Source of the DNA: Thioalkalivibrio sp. ALE14 | GTDB lineage: Bacteria; Pseudomonadota; Gammaproteobacteria; Ectothiorhodospirales; Ectothiorhodospiraceae | Length of the DNA: 64,000 nucleotides | NCBI RefSeq assembly: GCF_000376845.1 | Contig: NZ_AQXY01000022.1 | Span: 1-64,000, forward strand | Direction of reading: 5' to 3' | In this document: one piece after another, positions 7,604 to 16,639 of the stretch | Layout: every line of letters starts with the position of its first letter | Position numbering within the stretch: the stretch's first letter is position 1 | Notes under the pieces: model-generated | Seen by the model: the letters and a program-made list of their open reading frames with translations, nothing else | The model's database searches: none | What the model was told of the DNA's origin: nothing | Made by a program: the position numbers and the translations under genes

Positions 7604-8491
7604 TCAGGTCGCCGAGCGAGCGCGCAGATAGGCCGCGAAATCGTCCTTCAGCTCCGGATGGTTCAACGCGAACTCCACGGTCGCCTCCAGGTACCCCAGC
7701 TTGGATCCGCAGTCGAAGCGGCGTCCCTCGAAATTGAAGGCCGTCACCCGCTCCAGTTCCAGCAGGCGTGCGATCGCGTCCGTCAGCTGGATCTCGCCAC
7801 CGGCGCCCGGTTTCTGCGTGGCCAGCATCTCGAAGATCTTCGGAGTCAGGACGTAGCGACCGACTACGGCCACATTCGACGGGGCGTTGTCCGGCGCGGG
7901 CTTCTCGACGATGCCTTTGACATCCCAGCTGCGCGGCCCGGTCTGGACCGGATCGATGATCCCGTATTGATGGGTACGATCCTCCGGCACTTCTTCCACC
8001 CCGAGAACGCTGCAGCCATGCTCGGTGTACTGCTCCACCATCTGCCGGGTCGCCCCCCCGTTGGCTGATTCGATCAGGTCATCGGCGAGGATCACGGCGA
8101 AAGGTTCATTGCGGACAATGGGATGGGCGCAGGCGACCGCGTGGCCAAGACCCAGTGCGTCCGACTGGCGCACATACACGCACGTGACTTTGGGGGGGAC
8201 GATGTTCCGGACCTGTTCGAGAAGCTCCTTCTTCCCCCGTTCCTCCAGTTCGTGTTCGAGTTCGTAGGCCTTGTCGAAATGGTCCGGAATGGAGCGCTTG
8301 TTGCGGCCGGTGACGAACACCAGCGTTTCGATCCCCGCGGCCACCGCCTCTTCCGCCGCATACTGGATCAACGGCTTGTCCACCACCGGCAGCATCTCTT
8401 TCGGGTTCGCCTTGGTGGCCGGAAGGAAGCGGGTACCCATCCCGGCGACCGGGAACACGGCAGTGCGGATCGGGGCGTGACTCTGGCTCAT
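7604..8491 (-). CDS. galU: UTP-glucose-1-phosphate uridylyltransferase
   Basis: A 295-aa enzyme that forms UDP-glucose for surface polysaccharides. It starts with the nucleotide-binding G[18 protein letters not shown] region (17-35) and has [23 protein letters not shown] and the FDCGSKLGY block of GalU near the C-terminus. Length and spacing are those of bacterial GalU. The Shine-Dalgarno AAGGAG (8497-8502) directly abuts the inverted-repeat element that begins at 8503, so the leader of this mRNA includes that element if transcription starts upstream of it. Confidence 0.97.
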   Translation of the reverse strand: MSQSHAPIRTAVFPVAGMGTRFLPATKANPKEMLPVVDKPLIQYAAEEAVAAGIETLVFVTGRNKRSIPDHFDKAYELEHELEERGKKELLEQVRNIVPPKVTCVYVRQSDALGLGHAVACAHPIVRNEPFAVILADDLIESANGGATRQMVEQYTEHGCSVLGVEEVPEDRTHQYGIIDPVQTGPRSWDVKGIVEKPAPDNAPSNVAVVGRYVLTPKIFEMLATQKPGAGGEIQLTDAIARLLELERVTAFNFEGRRFDCGSKLGYLEATVEFALNHPELKDDFAAYLRARSAT

Positions 8492-8502
8492 TCCATCTCC
8501 TT

Positions 8503-8771
8503 AAGGAACACTGATTCATGTACATGCTCGCGCTCGAGTCGCTTTTGCGTGCGAACAAGGCGCGGTGACTGCCGTGCAGTCATTCTGCACAAGGGAGCCG
8601 CAACGCCGTGCGCAGGCAAAAGCGGCCGAGCCCCTTCGGGGTTGGCACCCCAGGTTCCCCGATCCTGCGTGGCGGCCCTTGCCGGTAGATCCACTACCGG
8701 CTGCGTACCGCGCCTTGTCTCGGAAAACCTGGGGTACCAACGCGAGTGCGTACATGAACCAGTGTTTCCTT
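8503..8771. repeat. Structured intergenic repeat with terminal inverted repeats, copy A
   Basis: This 269-bp block fills most of the galU-comEA gap. Its ends are inverted repeats (AAGGAACACTGATTCATGTA at 8503-8522; the end at 8771 read backwards gives AAGGAAACACTGGTTCATGT). Inside, 8641-8660 (GTTGGCACCCCAGG...) pairs with 8722-8741, and small hairpins occur such as GCCGGTAG-atcca-CTACCGGC (8681-8702). A second copy with the same design lies at 28276-28589; 8539-8610 is nearly identical to it. It has no plausible coding frame. It could be a MITE, an RNA element, or both. Confidence 0.85.
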
Positions 8772-8859
8772 ACCAGCGAACCCCCAGCCCATGCGTCCTG
8801 CCGGACCCATCGACCGGGGGCTGAAAACGGGCGGCGCTGCACACGCCGTCCGCTGCGGG

Positions 8860-9141
8860 CTACTCGACGACGATCAGGTCGAGATTCATCTCCACGGTGC
8901 GCTCGCCGATCCCCGACACGTCCGTCAGGGCCTGCACCGAGGCGAAGTCACCGTGTGCCTCGCGGTGCTCCACGATCGCCCGCGCCTTGACCGGGCCTAC
9001 GTTCTCCAGTGCCGCCAGTTCGTCGGCCGACGCACTGTTCAGGTTCACCGGCTGGCCACCGGTTGCGGTCAGCATCACCAGCGGCAGGACACAGAGTGCC
9101 GCAAGGGCCCAGCATTTCGCGCATTGGAAAATCGGCTTCAT
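8860..9141 (-). CDS. ComEA-like helix-hairpin-helix protein
   Basis: A 93-aa exported protein: an N-terminal hydrophobic segment (about 8-28), then VNLNSASADELAAL and two helix-hairpin-helix motifs around NVGPVKARAI (48-57) and VSGIGERTVE (75-84). This matches the DNA-binding domain of ComEA competence proteins, which hold incoming DNA in the periplasm; short proteins of this type are common in Gammaproteobacteria. The ATG at 9141 has a strong GGGAGG site; the ATG at 9162 lies upstream of that site and is rejected. comEC is about 16 kb away. No pilus genes are in the window. Confidence 0.88.
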   Translation of the reverse strand: MKPIFQCAKCWALAALCVLPLVMLTATGGQPVNLNSASADELAALENVGPVKARAIVEHREAHGDFASVQALTDVSGIGERTVEMNLDLIVVE

Positions 9142-9171
9142 CACAAACCTCCCTTTCTTCATTGGACAATC

Positions 9172-9187
9172 GGTGCATCCATGCACC
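9172..9187. promoter_or_regulatory. Perfect-arm palindrome upstream of the comEA-like gene
   Basis: GGTGCAT-CC-ATGCACC, 7-bp arms around 2 bp, 31-46 bp upstream of the comEA-like ATG. It could be an operator; no regulator is identifiable. Confidence 0.35.
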
Positions 9188-9241
9188 AACGGCATCCTAG
9201 CCGGAACGATCCCGCTCGAAAAGCCCCGGACCCCAGTGGCG

Positions 9242-9961
9242 TTATACGGCCTGTGCCAAACGTGAGACGAAGGTCTCCATTGCCGCTGCCGGATCCGCCG
9301 CACGGGTGATGGGACGCCCGACCACGATCGCGCTCGCGCCCGCTGCAATGGCGCGTTCCGGGGTCATTACGCGTTTCTGATCGTCGCCGCCGGCCGTCTC
9401 CAGTCGAATCCCCGGCGTGACCAGTAAGGGCTGCTCTCCCAGGCGCCGACGCAGCACACTTGCCTCCTGTGCGGAACATACCAGCCCTTCGAGCCCGGCT
9501 CTGGCAATGGCCAGTTCTCCCAGCAATTCGACCTGTTCGGAGGGTTCCCGGCTGATGCCGGTCTCGCGCAGGGTCTCGGCGTCGCTTGAGGTCAATACCG
9601 TCACCGCCAGGAGCGCCGTTGTGTCATTCGTCTCGCGCACCGCCTCGTGTGCTGCGCGCATCATCTCCAGGCCACCGCTGGCGTGTACGTTGATCAGCCA
9701 TACCCCCGTGCGGGCCGCGGCCCGGCAGGCCGCCGCCACGGTGTTCGGGATGTCGTGGAATTTGAGGTCCAGAAAGACGCGGAACCCCAAGTCGTGCAAA
9801 CGGTGCAACAGCTCGGGGCCGGCAACGACGAACAGTTCGAAGCCGACCTTCAGTGCGCACTGGGCCGGGTCCAGTTGGCGGGCAAAGCCAAGAGCCTCGT
9901 CGGCGTCTGCGAAGTCCAGCGCCACGATCAGCCGTGTTGCGGGTTCCGGGATTGTGTTCAT
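9242..9961 (-). CDS. pyrF: Orotidine 5'-phosphate decarboxylase
   Basis: A 239-aa enzyme, last step of UMP synthesis. The active-site signature [10 protein letters not shown] (65-74) carries the catalytic Lys67 and the Asp65/Asp70 network; VALDF (13-17) gives the first-strand Asp. Phosphate-binding [11 protein letters not shown] is near the C-terminus. The ATG overlaps the lapB stop by 4 bp (ATGA), so translation is coupled to lapB, the arrangement seen in enterobacteria. Confidence 0.97.
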   Translation of the reverse strand: MNTIPEPATRLIVALDFADADEALGFARQLDPAQCALKVGFELFVVAGPELLHRLHDLGFRVFLDLKFHDIPNTVAAACRAAARTGVWLINVHASGGLEMMRAAHEAVRETNDTTALLAVTVLTSSDAETLRETGISREPSEQVELLGELAIARAGLEGLVCSAQEASVLRRRLGEQPLLVTPGIRLETAGGDDQKRVMTPERAIAAGASAIVVGRPITRAADPAAAMETFVSRLAQAV

Positions 9962-11190
9962 GGATGGGGACTCCCTTCACGGATCAGCGCCTCCTCGGCG
10001 GCCTCCGTCGTCTGGTCGATGTCGAAATCAAGCCCGCGCAGCGTATCCCAGCGTCGGCAGCTCGGGCACTGCCATACATGCGCCCGGCCCTGATAGCCGC
10101 AATTCACGCATTGATACAGATGCTGACTCCCGAGCTGGTCGGCCAGCGCCTTCTCGAACGCCGAGAACTCGGTACTGTATTGCTGTACGGCTGGCAGGAT
10201 CTTCATCCAGCGAACCGCCTCCAGCAACCCCGACGTGGGTACGGGCCGCTGGGACAGAATGAGACCCAGTTCGGTGAGGGCTGCATCCAGTCGGCCGGTG
10301 CGCCGATAGAGCCGCATCAGCGCGATTCGAGCCATGGTGATGCCGCGATTGCGCGCCAGGTCGTCCAGCAGATCTTCGAGCTGCCCCAGCCGGTTCTCCC
10401 CCGGCAATTCCTGGTGCAGGCGCTCGATCCGCGGCACAAGAAGCGGCGCCAGTTGCGGGGTGCGGGCCACGGCGTCCCGACCAAAGCGGATCGCCTCGCG
10501 GATCTCGCCCGCCCGTGCGGCAATCTCCGACTGGATCAGCAGGGCACGCGACAGGCCCGGAACCAGCTCCTCGGCCTGCTCCGCCCGTGCCCGCGCCGCG
10601 TCCCAGTCGCCCTGATCCAGGGCAATCTGTGCCAGTTCGCAATGGTAGTGCGCGATTCGCTGGTGTTCATGCGGGACACCGTGCCCCTTGAGCCGGTCCC
10701 CCACCTCGATCGCCCGCTCCCATTCCCGCTGCGTCTCGTAGACCTGACGCAGGCCCTCCAGTGCCGGTACAGCCTGATGGGGGGAATCCGCTAGTTCGCG
10801 AAATACGGCCTCGGCCCGATCGAGGACGCCGGCGAGCAGGAAATCCTCACCGAGTTCGCACAGGGCCTGCGCGCGCTGGGCGTCCGGCAGCGTTGGGCGC
10901 GCGACCAGGTTCTGATGGATCCGGATGGCGCGGTCGACCTCCCCACGCCGCCGGAACAGACGGCCGAGGATGACATGGGTCTCGAAGGTCTCGTGATCCA
11001 CCTCCACCATCTCGATGAAGGCCTGCAATGCATCATCGGTGCGGTCGTCCAGCAGGTGCCGAACGCCCTCGAGATAGCGATCCAGGGACGGTTCGCGTTC
11101 TTCGTGGTCTTCCGGGACGCCGTAGCGCGCAAGCCACCAACCGCTTGCCGCCGCGATCGGCAGCAGTAGCCAGAACCAGTCATCGATCAT
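9958..11190 (-). CDS. lapB: Lipopolysaccharide assembly protein B (TPR protein)
   Basis: A 410-aa protein: an N-terminal membrane anchor ([20 protein letters not shown]), a long row of TPR helices, and a C-terminal rubredoxin-like metal site [18 protein letters not shown]. This three-part layout defines LapB/YciM, an inner-membrane scaffold that links LpxC turnover by FtsH to LPS export. It lies between lapA and pyrF, as in E. coli. It overlaps pyrF by 4 bp. Confidence 0.95.
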   Translation of the reverse strand: MIDDWFWLLLPIAAASGWWLARYGVPEDHEEREPSLDRYLEGVRHLLDDRTDDALQAFIEMVEVDHETFETHVILGRLFRRRGEVDRAIRIHQNLVARPTLPDAQRAQALCELGEDFLLAGVLDRAEAVFRELADSPHQAVPALEGLRQVYETQREWERAIEVGDRLKGHGVPHEHQRIAHYHCELAQIALDQGDWDAARARAEQAEELVPGLSRALLIQSEIAARAGEIREAIRFGRDAVARTPQLAPLLVPRIERLHQELPGENRLGQLEDLLDDLARNRGITMARIALMRLYRRTGRLDAALTELGLILSQRPVPTSGLLEAVRWMKILPAVQQYSTEFSAFEKALADQLGSQHLYQCVNCGYQGRAHVWQCPSCRRWDTLRGLDFDIDQTTEAAEEALIREGSPHP

Positions 11191-11258
11191 GAGCGAGAAC
11201 GGTTCCCGGCTGCGAAAGGATCGGAAAGGGAGAGGCGGCGTCGCATGGGTTCACGCGA

Positions 11259-11576
11259 CTAGTAGAAATCCCGCATCGGCGCGGTACGCAACTGCTCGAC
11301 CTCGACTTTGAGGGCGTGGTTCTGTTCGCGAAGGTCGGCGATCTTTTGCTGGAGGCGGCGGAGTCGCAGCCACAGTACAAGCGAAGCGAGGACGACTCCG
11401 AACAGTGCAGCGATCCCGAGAAACACCACCATGGGTGCCTCGATCTGGATACCCGGCAACGCCAGCGTCACCAGATCCTCGTTCAGGACCACGAGAATGC
11501 CGACAGCGGACGAGATGATGATCAACGCGGCGAATGCCACGCTGTTGCGAATCTTCTGTCGACGCCGGTCATTCAT
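11259..11576 (-). CDS. lapA: Lipopolysaccharide assembly protein A domain protein
   Basis: A 105-aa inner-membrane protein with two transmembrane helices (about 13-30 and 45-68) and a charged coiled-coil tail (RLRRLQQKIADLREQNHALKVE), the DUF1049/LapA layout. Position directly ahead of lapB supports the call. It works with LapB in LPS export. It begins 19 bp after ihfB. The 68-bp gap to lapB contains no recognisable terminator. Confidence 0.88.
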   Translation of the reverse strand: MNDRRRQKIRNSVAFAALIIISSAVGILVVLNEDLVTLALPGIQIEAPMVVFLGIAALFGVVLASLVLWLRLRRLQQKIADLREQNHALKVEVEQLRTAPMRDFY

Positions 11577-11595
11577 GGGGAGGATCAGTGTTCCC

Positions 11596-11892
11596 CTACG
11601 CGTTCTCTGCTATTGAATCGTTGACCCGTTCGCGCAGTTCCTTGCCGGGCTTGAAATGGGGCACATGCTTGCCGGGCAAGGCCACGCCTTCACCGGTCTT
11701 CGGATTGCGACCCAGCCGCGGGGGCCGGAAATGCAGGGAGAAACTCCCAAAGCCGCGAATCTCGACTCGTTGCCCGTTCGCCAGCGCATGACTCATGCGT
11801 TCGAGCAATGCCTTGACCGACATCTCGACGTCCCTGGCAGGCAAATGAGGTGTCTTTCGGGCGAGGTTCTCGATCAATTCCGATTTGGTCAT
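11596..11892 (-). CDS. ihfB: Integration host factor subunit beta
   Basis: A 98-aa member of the HU/IHF family starting [11 protein letters not shown] and carrying the DNA-bending arm [10 protein letters not shown] with the following [22 protein letters not shown]. The sequence fits IhfB better than IhfA or HU, and the position after rpsA is the classic one. IHF bends DNA for transcription, replication and recombination, including P4-type integrases like the one at 299-1534. Confidence 0.96.
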   Translation of the reverse strand: MTKSELIENLARKTPHLPARDVEMSVKALLERMSHALANGQRVEIRGFGSFSLHFRPPRLGRNPKTGEGVALPGKHVPHFKPGKELRERVNDSIAENA

Positions 11893-11933
11893 CTGGCACT
11901 CGTCACAGACAGGGAGGAATTCCGGTTTCCCGG

Positions 11934-11971
11934 AACAAAATGGCCCACGGCACCTTCCGGCACCGTGGGCC
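11934..11971 (-). terminator. Terminator after rpsA
   Basis: On the minus strand a 13-bp stem (9 bp GGCCCACGG/CCGTGGGCC extended by TGCC/GGTG with wobble pairs) closes a GGAA tetraloop and is followed by ATTTTG. It lies 15 bp past the rpsA stop. The short T-run suggests partial read-through into ihfB. Confidence 0.8.
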
Positions 11972-11985
11972 GCCGCAGGACGGAC

Positions 11986-13656
11986 TTAGTCGTTCTTGTC
12001 CATCTGTTCCTTCAGCAGGTCGCCCAGGGTGGTGCCACCGCCGGCATTGCTGCCGTAGTCGGACACCATCTCGGCTTCTTCGGCACGATCCTTGGCCTTG
12101 ATCGACAGGCTGATGGCGCGGGTCTTCTTGTCGACACCCATGAATCGGGCCTCGACGGTGTCGCCAACCTTCAGGACCGTGCTGGCATCTTCCACGCGAT
12201 CCTGGGAGATGTCGGCCGCACGCAGGATGCCGTCGATGCCGTCGGCCAGTTCGACCACAGCCGCCTTGGCGTCCACTTCCTTGACGGTACCGGACACGAT
12301 GCTGCCCTTGCTGTGCTCGGCCACGAAATTGGCGAACGGATCGCGGTCCAGCTGCTTCAGGCCCAGCGAGATGCGCTCGCGCTCGGGATCCACGGACAGG
12401 ACCACGGCCTCGACCTCGTCACCCTTCTTGAAGTTGCGGATCGCCTCTTCGCCGGCCTCGTGCCAGGACAGGTCGGACAGGTGGATCAGGCCGTCGATGC
12501 CGCCTTCCAGACCGACGAACACGCCGAAGTCGGTGATCGACTTGATCTGGCCACGGACCTTCTCGCCACGGTTGTGATTGGCGGCAAAGTCGTCCCACGG
12601 GTTGGACTGGCACTGCTTCATGCCCAGCGAGATACGGCGGCGCTCTTCGTCCAGGTCCAGGATCATGACCTCGACCTCGTCACCGATGGCGACCATCTTG
12701 CCCGGGTTGACGTTCTTGTTGGTCCAGTCCATTTCGGACACGTGCACCAGGCCTTCCACGCCGTCTTCGATCTCCACGAAGCAGCCGTAGTCGGTGATGT
12801 TGGTGACCTTGCCGAAGATGCGGGTGCCGGTCGGGTAACGGCGGGTGATGTTCTCCCACGGATCCTCGCCCAGCTGCTTCAGGCCCAGCGAGACGCGCAT
12901 GCGCTCGCGGTCGAACTTGAGCACCTTGACCTCGACTTCCTGGCCGATCTCGACCACGTCGGACGGGTGCTTGACGCGCTTCCAGGCCATGTCGGTGATG
13001 TGCAGCAGGCCGTCGATGCCGCCGAGATCCAGGAACGCACCGTAGTCGGTGAGGTTCTTGACGATGCCCTTGACCTGTGCGCCTTCCTGCAGGTTTTTCA
13101 GCAGCTCTTCGCGCTCGGCGCTGTATTCCTGCTCGACCACGGCACGACGCGAGACCACCACGTTGTTGCGGCGACGGTCCAGCTTGATGAGCTTGAATTC
13201 CAGCTCTTTGCCTTCCAGGTACGCGGTATCGCGCACCGGACGAACATCCACGAGTGAACCCGGCAGGAACGCCCGGATATCGCCCAGCTCGACGGTGTAA
13301 CCGCCCTTGACCTTGCCGGAGATCTTGCCGGTGACGTACTGCTCTTCTTCCATCGCACCTTCGAGACGGTCCCAGGCCTTGGCCCGCTTGGCCTTCTCGC
13401 GCGACATGCGCGTCTCGCCGAAACCGTCTTCCGGGGTCTCGAGGGCCACTTCGACGACATCGCCGACCTTGACCTCGAGCTCACCCTCTTCGTTCATGAA
13501 CTGCTCGGTGGGAATGACCCCCTCGGACTTCAGGCCGGCGTTCACCACGACGACTTCCGGGGTGACCTCAATGACGGTGGCACTGAGGATGGCACCCGGC
13601 TGCATCTGGGTGTAGGCCATGCTCTCTTCGAGCAGTTGCGCGAAACTTTCACTCAT
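11986..13656 (-). CDS. rpsA: 30S ribosomal protein S1
   Basis: A 556-aa protein made of six S1 RNA-binding domains. The first two (ribosome-binding) are divergent, and four similar repeats follow, each with the GxVxxxxxxGxFVxLxxxxxGLxHxSD pattern (for example [20 protein letters not shown]). S1 delivers mRNA to the ribosome and is essential. The length matches E. coli S1. No Shine-Dalgarno precedes the ATG; instead a hairpin lies in the leader (see 13687-13705), as is typical for this autoregulated gene. Confidence 0.98.
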   Translation of the reverse strand: MSESFAQLLEESMAYTQMQPGAILSATVIEVTPEVVVVNAGLKSEGVIPTEQFMNEEGELEVKVGDVVEVALETPEDGFGETRMSREKAKRAKAWDRLEGAMEEEQYVTGKISGKVKGGYTVELGDIRAFLPGSLVDVRPVRDTAYLEGKELEFKLIKLDRRRNNVVVSRRAVVEQEYSAEREELLKNLQEGAQVKGIVKNLTDYGAFLDLGGIDGLLHITDMAWKRVKHPSDVVEIGQEVEVKVLKFDRERMRVSLGLKQLGEDPWENITRRYPTGTRIFGKVTNITDYGCFVEIEDGVEGLVHVSEMDWTNKNVNPGKMVAIGDEVEVMILDLDEERRRISLGMKQCQSNPWDDFAANHNRGEKVRGQIKSITDFGVFVGLEGGIDGLIHLSDLSWHEAGEEAIRNFKKGDEVEAVVLSVDPERERISLGLKQLDRDPFANFVAEHSKGSIVSGTVKEVDAKAAVVELADGIDGILRAADISQDRVEDASTVLKVGDTVEARFMGVDKKTRAISLSIKAKDRAEEAEMVSDYGSNAGGGTTLGDLLKEQMDKND

Positions 13657-13686
13657 GGATTTGTGAACCTGTGGTTTAACAAATGC

Positions 13687-13705
13687 TTGCAGAGACTTCC
13701 TGCAA
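13687..13705 (-). promoter_or_regulatory. Hairpin in the rpsA leader
   Basis: TTGCAG-agacttc-CTGCAA forms a 6-bp stem 31 nt upstream of the rpsA start. The bases just before the ATG (AGGTTCACAAATCC on the minus strand) lack a well-placed Shine-Dalgarno. A structured, SD-poor leader is known for rpsA in enterobacteria. Confidence 0.4.
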
Positions 13706-13741
13706 CCAGTTCTAGACGTTTATGATCCCGCTTCCGACGGC

Positions 13742-14449
13742 TTATTCCGCGGGGCGGGGGCTTGGTTCCGGGAGTACGTCCCGGAGGCGCTCCAGGATCA
13801 TGTCCACCACGCCAACGATGTCGAGGTCCGTGGTATCCAGTTCCCAGGCATCCTCGGCGGGTTTGAGGGGGGCCACGCTGCGTTCGCGGTCACGACGGTC
13901 ACGGGCTTCCATCTCATCCTGAAGGGCGGAGAGATTAGCACTAAGTCCTTGTTCCTTCAACTGCATGTAACGCCGTCGTGCCCTCTCCTCGGCGGAGGCC
14001 GTCAGAAAGATCTTCAGGTCGGCTTCCGGGAAGACCACCGTGCCCATGTCGCGTCCGTCGGCGACCAGTCCCGGGGCCTTGGCAAAGCCACGCTGGCGCT
14101 CCAAAAGCGCCTCGCGCACCGCGGGAATCGCGGCCACTTGCGAGGCATCGCTGCCGGCCTGCTCCGTGCGCAGCAACTGATCCACCGGCGCCCCCTCCAG
14201 CAGGGTGGTCACGGCCGTGGCGTCGCGATTGACCTCGAAATCCACATCCAGGCCCGCGGCCAGCCGGACCAGCGCGGACTCGTCGGTCAGCTCCACTCCG
14301 TGCTGTCGTGCCGCCAGACCCAGCAGGCGGTACAGCGCACCACTGTCCAGCAGGTGCCAGCCCATGGCGGCCGCCACGCGCATGCAGACCGTGCCCTTGC
14401 CGGCGCCGCCCGGCCCGTCGATGGTCAGAACCGGTACCTCCGAACTCAT
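13742..14449 (-). CDS. cmk: Cytidylate kinase
   Basis: A 235-aa kinase that phosphorylates CMP/dCMP. It begins VLTIDGPGGAGKGTV (P-loop 12-19) and contains the family blocks LLDSGALYRLLGLAA, VADGRDMGTVVFPEADLKIFLTA and the lid ASAEERARRRY. The start overlaps the aroA stop by 4 bp, so the two are coupled. Order aroA-cmk-rpsA is conserved in Gammaproteobacteria. Confidence 0.97.
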   Translation of the reverse strand: MSSEVPVLTIDGPGGAGKGTVCMRVAAAMGWHLLDSGALYRLLGLAARQHGVELTDESALVRLAAGLDVDFEVNRDATAVTTLLEGAPVDQLLRTEQAGSDASQVAAIPAVREALLERQRGFAKAPGLVADGRDMGTVVFPEADLKIFLTASAEERARRRYMQLKEQGLSANLSALQDEMEARDRRDRERSVAPLKPAEDAWELDTTDLDIVGVVDMILERLRDVLPEPSPRPAE

Positions 14450-15750
14450 GCTGCCTCCAGTTGCAGTCCGGCCTCGCGCGCCAGTTCCACGAAGCCGGGG
14501 AAAGACGTACCCACATTCTCGCAGTCACGGATATGGATGGGTGAGCGGGCGCGCAGCCCCGCCATCGCGAACGACATCGCGATCCGATGATCGCCGTGAC
14601 TGTCGATCTCGCCCCCGGTGAAACCGTCTCCACCCCGGATGCGGATACCGTCCGGCCGGACGTCGCAATCCACACCCAGGGTCGTCAGCCCGTCGGCCAT
14701 GACCTGGATGCGATCGCTTTCCTTCACGCGCAGCTCTTCGGCGCCGGTCAGCACGGTTTCGCCCTCGGCGCAGGCGGCGGCGATGAAGATCGCGGGAAAC
14801 TCGTCGATCGCCAGCGGTACCAGATGCTCGGGGATCTGGATGCCCTTCAGCGCGGCGGCCTCCACCTCGAGGTCTGCTACCGGTTCGCCGCCCGCCTCGC
14901 GCTCGTCCAGCACCCGGATCTCGGCTCCCATCAGGCGCAGGATGTCGATCACGCCGGTGCGTGTCGGATTGATCCCCACGTGTTCCAGGCGCATGCGTGA
15001 GCCGGCGGCGATGGAGGCGCCTACCAGAAAGAAGGCCGCCGATGAGATATCCGCCGGTACATCCACCGGGCTCGCGACCAGCCGGCCACCGCCCTCGACA
15101 CAGGCCCGGGCGCCGTCACGCTCGACGGTGTAGCCAAATCCGGTCAGCATCCGCTCGGTGTGGTCACGGGTGGGCGCCGGCTCGGTCACGCAGGTCCGGC
15201 CGTCGGCCCACAGTCCGGCCAGCAGCAGGGCCGACTTCACCTGGGCACTGGCGACCTTCAGCACGTGATCGGTGCCGCGAAGCGGTGCCCCACCATGCAC
15301 GCGCAGCGGCGGTGTACCGGCCCCGCTGGTGTCGATATGCGCGCCCATCCGGGCCAGGGGTTCGGTGACCCGGCGCATGGGGCGCCCGCTGAGGGAGCGA
15401 TCCCCCACCAGCTCGCTGTCGAAGGCCTGCCCCGCGAGCACGCCGCACAGCAGACGCATCGCGGTTCCCGAGTTGCCCATGTCCAGCGGACGGTCGGGGG
15501 CCTTCAGGCCGTGCAGCCCGGCACCCTGGATGCGCACGCAGCCCGGTCCGGTCCGCTCGATGGCCACGCCCATGGCGCGGAAGGCCTCCAGCGTGGCCAT
15601 GCAGTCGGCACCTTCGAGAAAGCCGGTCACGTGCGTCTCGCCCTCGGCCAGCGCACCCAGCATGATCGACCGGTGAGAGATCGACTTGTCACCCGGCACG
15701 CGGGCCTGGCCCGCGAGCTGTCCCCCGGGCTGTACGGTAAAGGTATTCAT
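14446..15750 (-). CDS. aroA: 3-phosphoshikimate 1-carboxyvinyltransferase (EPSP synthase)
   Basis: A 434-aa shikimate-pathway enzyme. Key blocks: PGDKSISHRSIMLGALAEG (phosphate and PEP binding), LDMGNSGTAMRLLCG, and RVKESDRI near the C-terminus. The GNSGTAMR form with alanine after the threonine resembles class II EPSP synthases; this is a visual judgement. ATG 15750 is 7 bp after the tyrA stop. Upstream in-frame starts would run deep into tyrA and are rejected. Confidence 0.96.
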   Translation of the reverse strand: MNTFTVQPGGQLAGQARVPGDKSISHRSIMLGALAEGETHVTGFLEGADCMATLEAFRAMGVAIERTGPGCVRIQGAGLHGLKAPDRPLDMGNSGTAMRLLCGVLAGQAFDSELVGDRSLSGRPMRRVTEPLARMGAHIDTSGAGTPPLRVHGGAPLRGTDHVLKVASAQVKSALLLAGLWADGRTCVTEPAPTRDHTERMLTGFGYTVERDGARACVEGGGRLVASPVDVPADISSAAFFLVGASIAAGSRMRLEHVGINPTRTGVIDILRLMGAEIRVLDEREAGGEPVADLEVEAAALKGIQIPEHLVPLAIDEFPAIFIAAACAEGETVLTGAEELRVKESDRIQVMADGLTTLGVDCDVRPDGIRIRGGDGFTGGEIDSHGDHRIAMSFAMAGLRARSPIHIRDCENVGTSFPGFVELAREAGLQLEAA

Positions 15751-15757
15751 CAGGTTT

Positions 15758-16639
15758 TCAGGTATCCAGTTGTGCATCCGTGGGGTCGCACAGGCGATCG
15801 CGGGTTTCCTTGGCGTGTTCAAAGCGTTGTTCGATGGTCGCGGCATCACCGCGCTCGATCGCGGCGCGCAGGTTTTCGAGATCGGCCTGATAATGCCCGA
15901 TCACCTCGAGGATGGCGTCGCGATTGGCCAGGCAGATGTCGCGCCAGACCACCGGGTCGCTGGAGGCGATGCGTGTGAAGTCACGAAAGCCCCCGGCGGC
16001 GTAGTGAAAGATCTCGTCGCGCTCGCTCATGTCGGCGAGCGACGACACCAGCGTAAAGGCCAGCACGTGCGGCAGGTGGCTGGTCGCCGCCAGCACCCGG
16101 TCGTGGTGCGCCGGGGTCATGTATTCGACCCGGGCACCAGCGGCCTGCCACATCGCGGCCACGCGGTCCGTCGCCATTGGATTGGTGGCATCCGCCGGTG
16201 TCAGGATCACCAGGCGATCCCGGAACAGGTTGGGGAAGGCGGCCGTCACCCCGCTCTTCTCGGTGCCCGCGATCGGATGGCCGGGGACGAAAGCCCGCGG
16301 AAGCTCGCCAAAGCCAGCCGCCAACGCGTCAATCACGGCCTGCTTGCTGCTTCCCACGTCGGTCAGCGGGCTGTCCTCGGGCCAGGCCGCCGCGAGGGCG
16401 CGGGCCAGGGGCTCCATCGCACCCAGCGGGACCGCGAGCACGCCCATGTCGGCGCCCTCGGCCGCGGCGGCGACATCCGTGGTCCAGCGGTCGATGACGC
16501 CCAGGCGTTGCGCCTCGCGGAGGTTCTCGGCATTGCGCGAACACCCCACGATCTCGCGAACCGCCCCGGCCTCGCGCAAGGCCAGGGCCAGCGACCCGCC
16601 GATCAGGCCGACGCCGAAGATCACCAGCCGTTCGATCAC
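15758..16639 (-). CDS. tyrA: Prephenate dehydrogenase
   Basis: A 293-aa NAD(P)-dependent dehydrogenase of tyrosine synthesis. The Rossmann loop GVGLIGGSLALALR (9-22) opens the protein, and VGSSKQAVIDAL plus FVPGHPIAGTEKSGV carry the active-site histidine region. There is no chorismate mutase or ACT domain, so mutase activity must come from pheA. Its ATG overlaps the hisC stop by 4 bp. Confidence 0.95.
   Translation of the reverse strand: MIERLVIFGVGLIGGSLALALREAGAVREIVGCSRNAENLREAQRLGVIDRWTTDVAAAAEGADMGVLAVPLGAMEPLARALAAAWPEDSPLTDVGSSKQAVIDALAAGFGELPRAFVPGHPIAGTEKSGVTAAFPNLFRDRLVILTPADATNPMATDRVAAMWQAAGARVEYMTPAHHDRVLAATSHLPHVLAFTLVSSLADMSERDEIFHYAAGGFRDFTRIASSDPVVWRDICLANRDAILEVIGHYQADLENLRAAIERGDAATIEQRFEHAKETRDRLCDPTDAQLDT

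Noticed and set aside
8515-8842. Small open frames inside the repeat elements
   Set aside because: Similar peptides appear in both copies only because the DNA is repeated; there is no ribosome site, and they span the paired stems.
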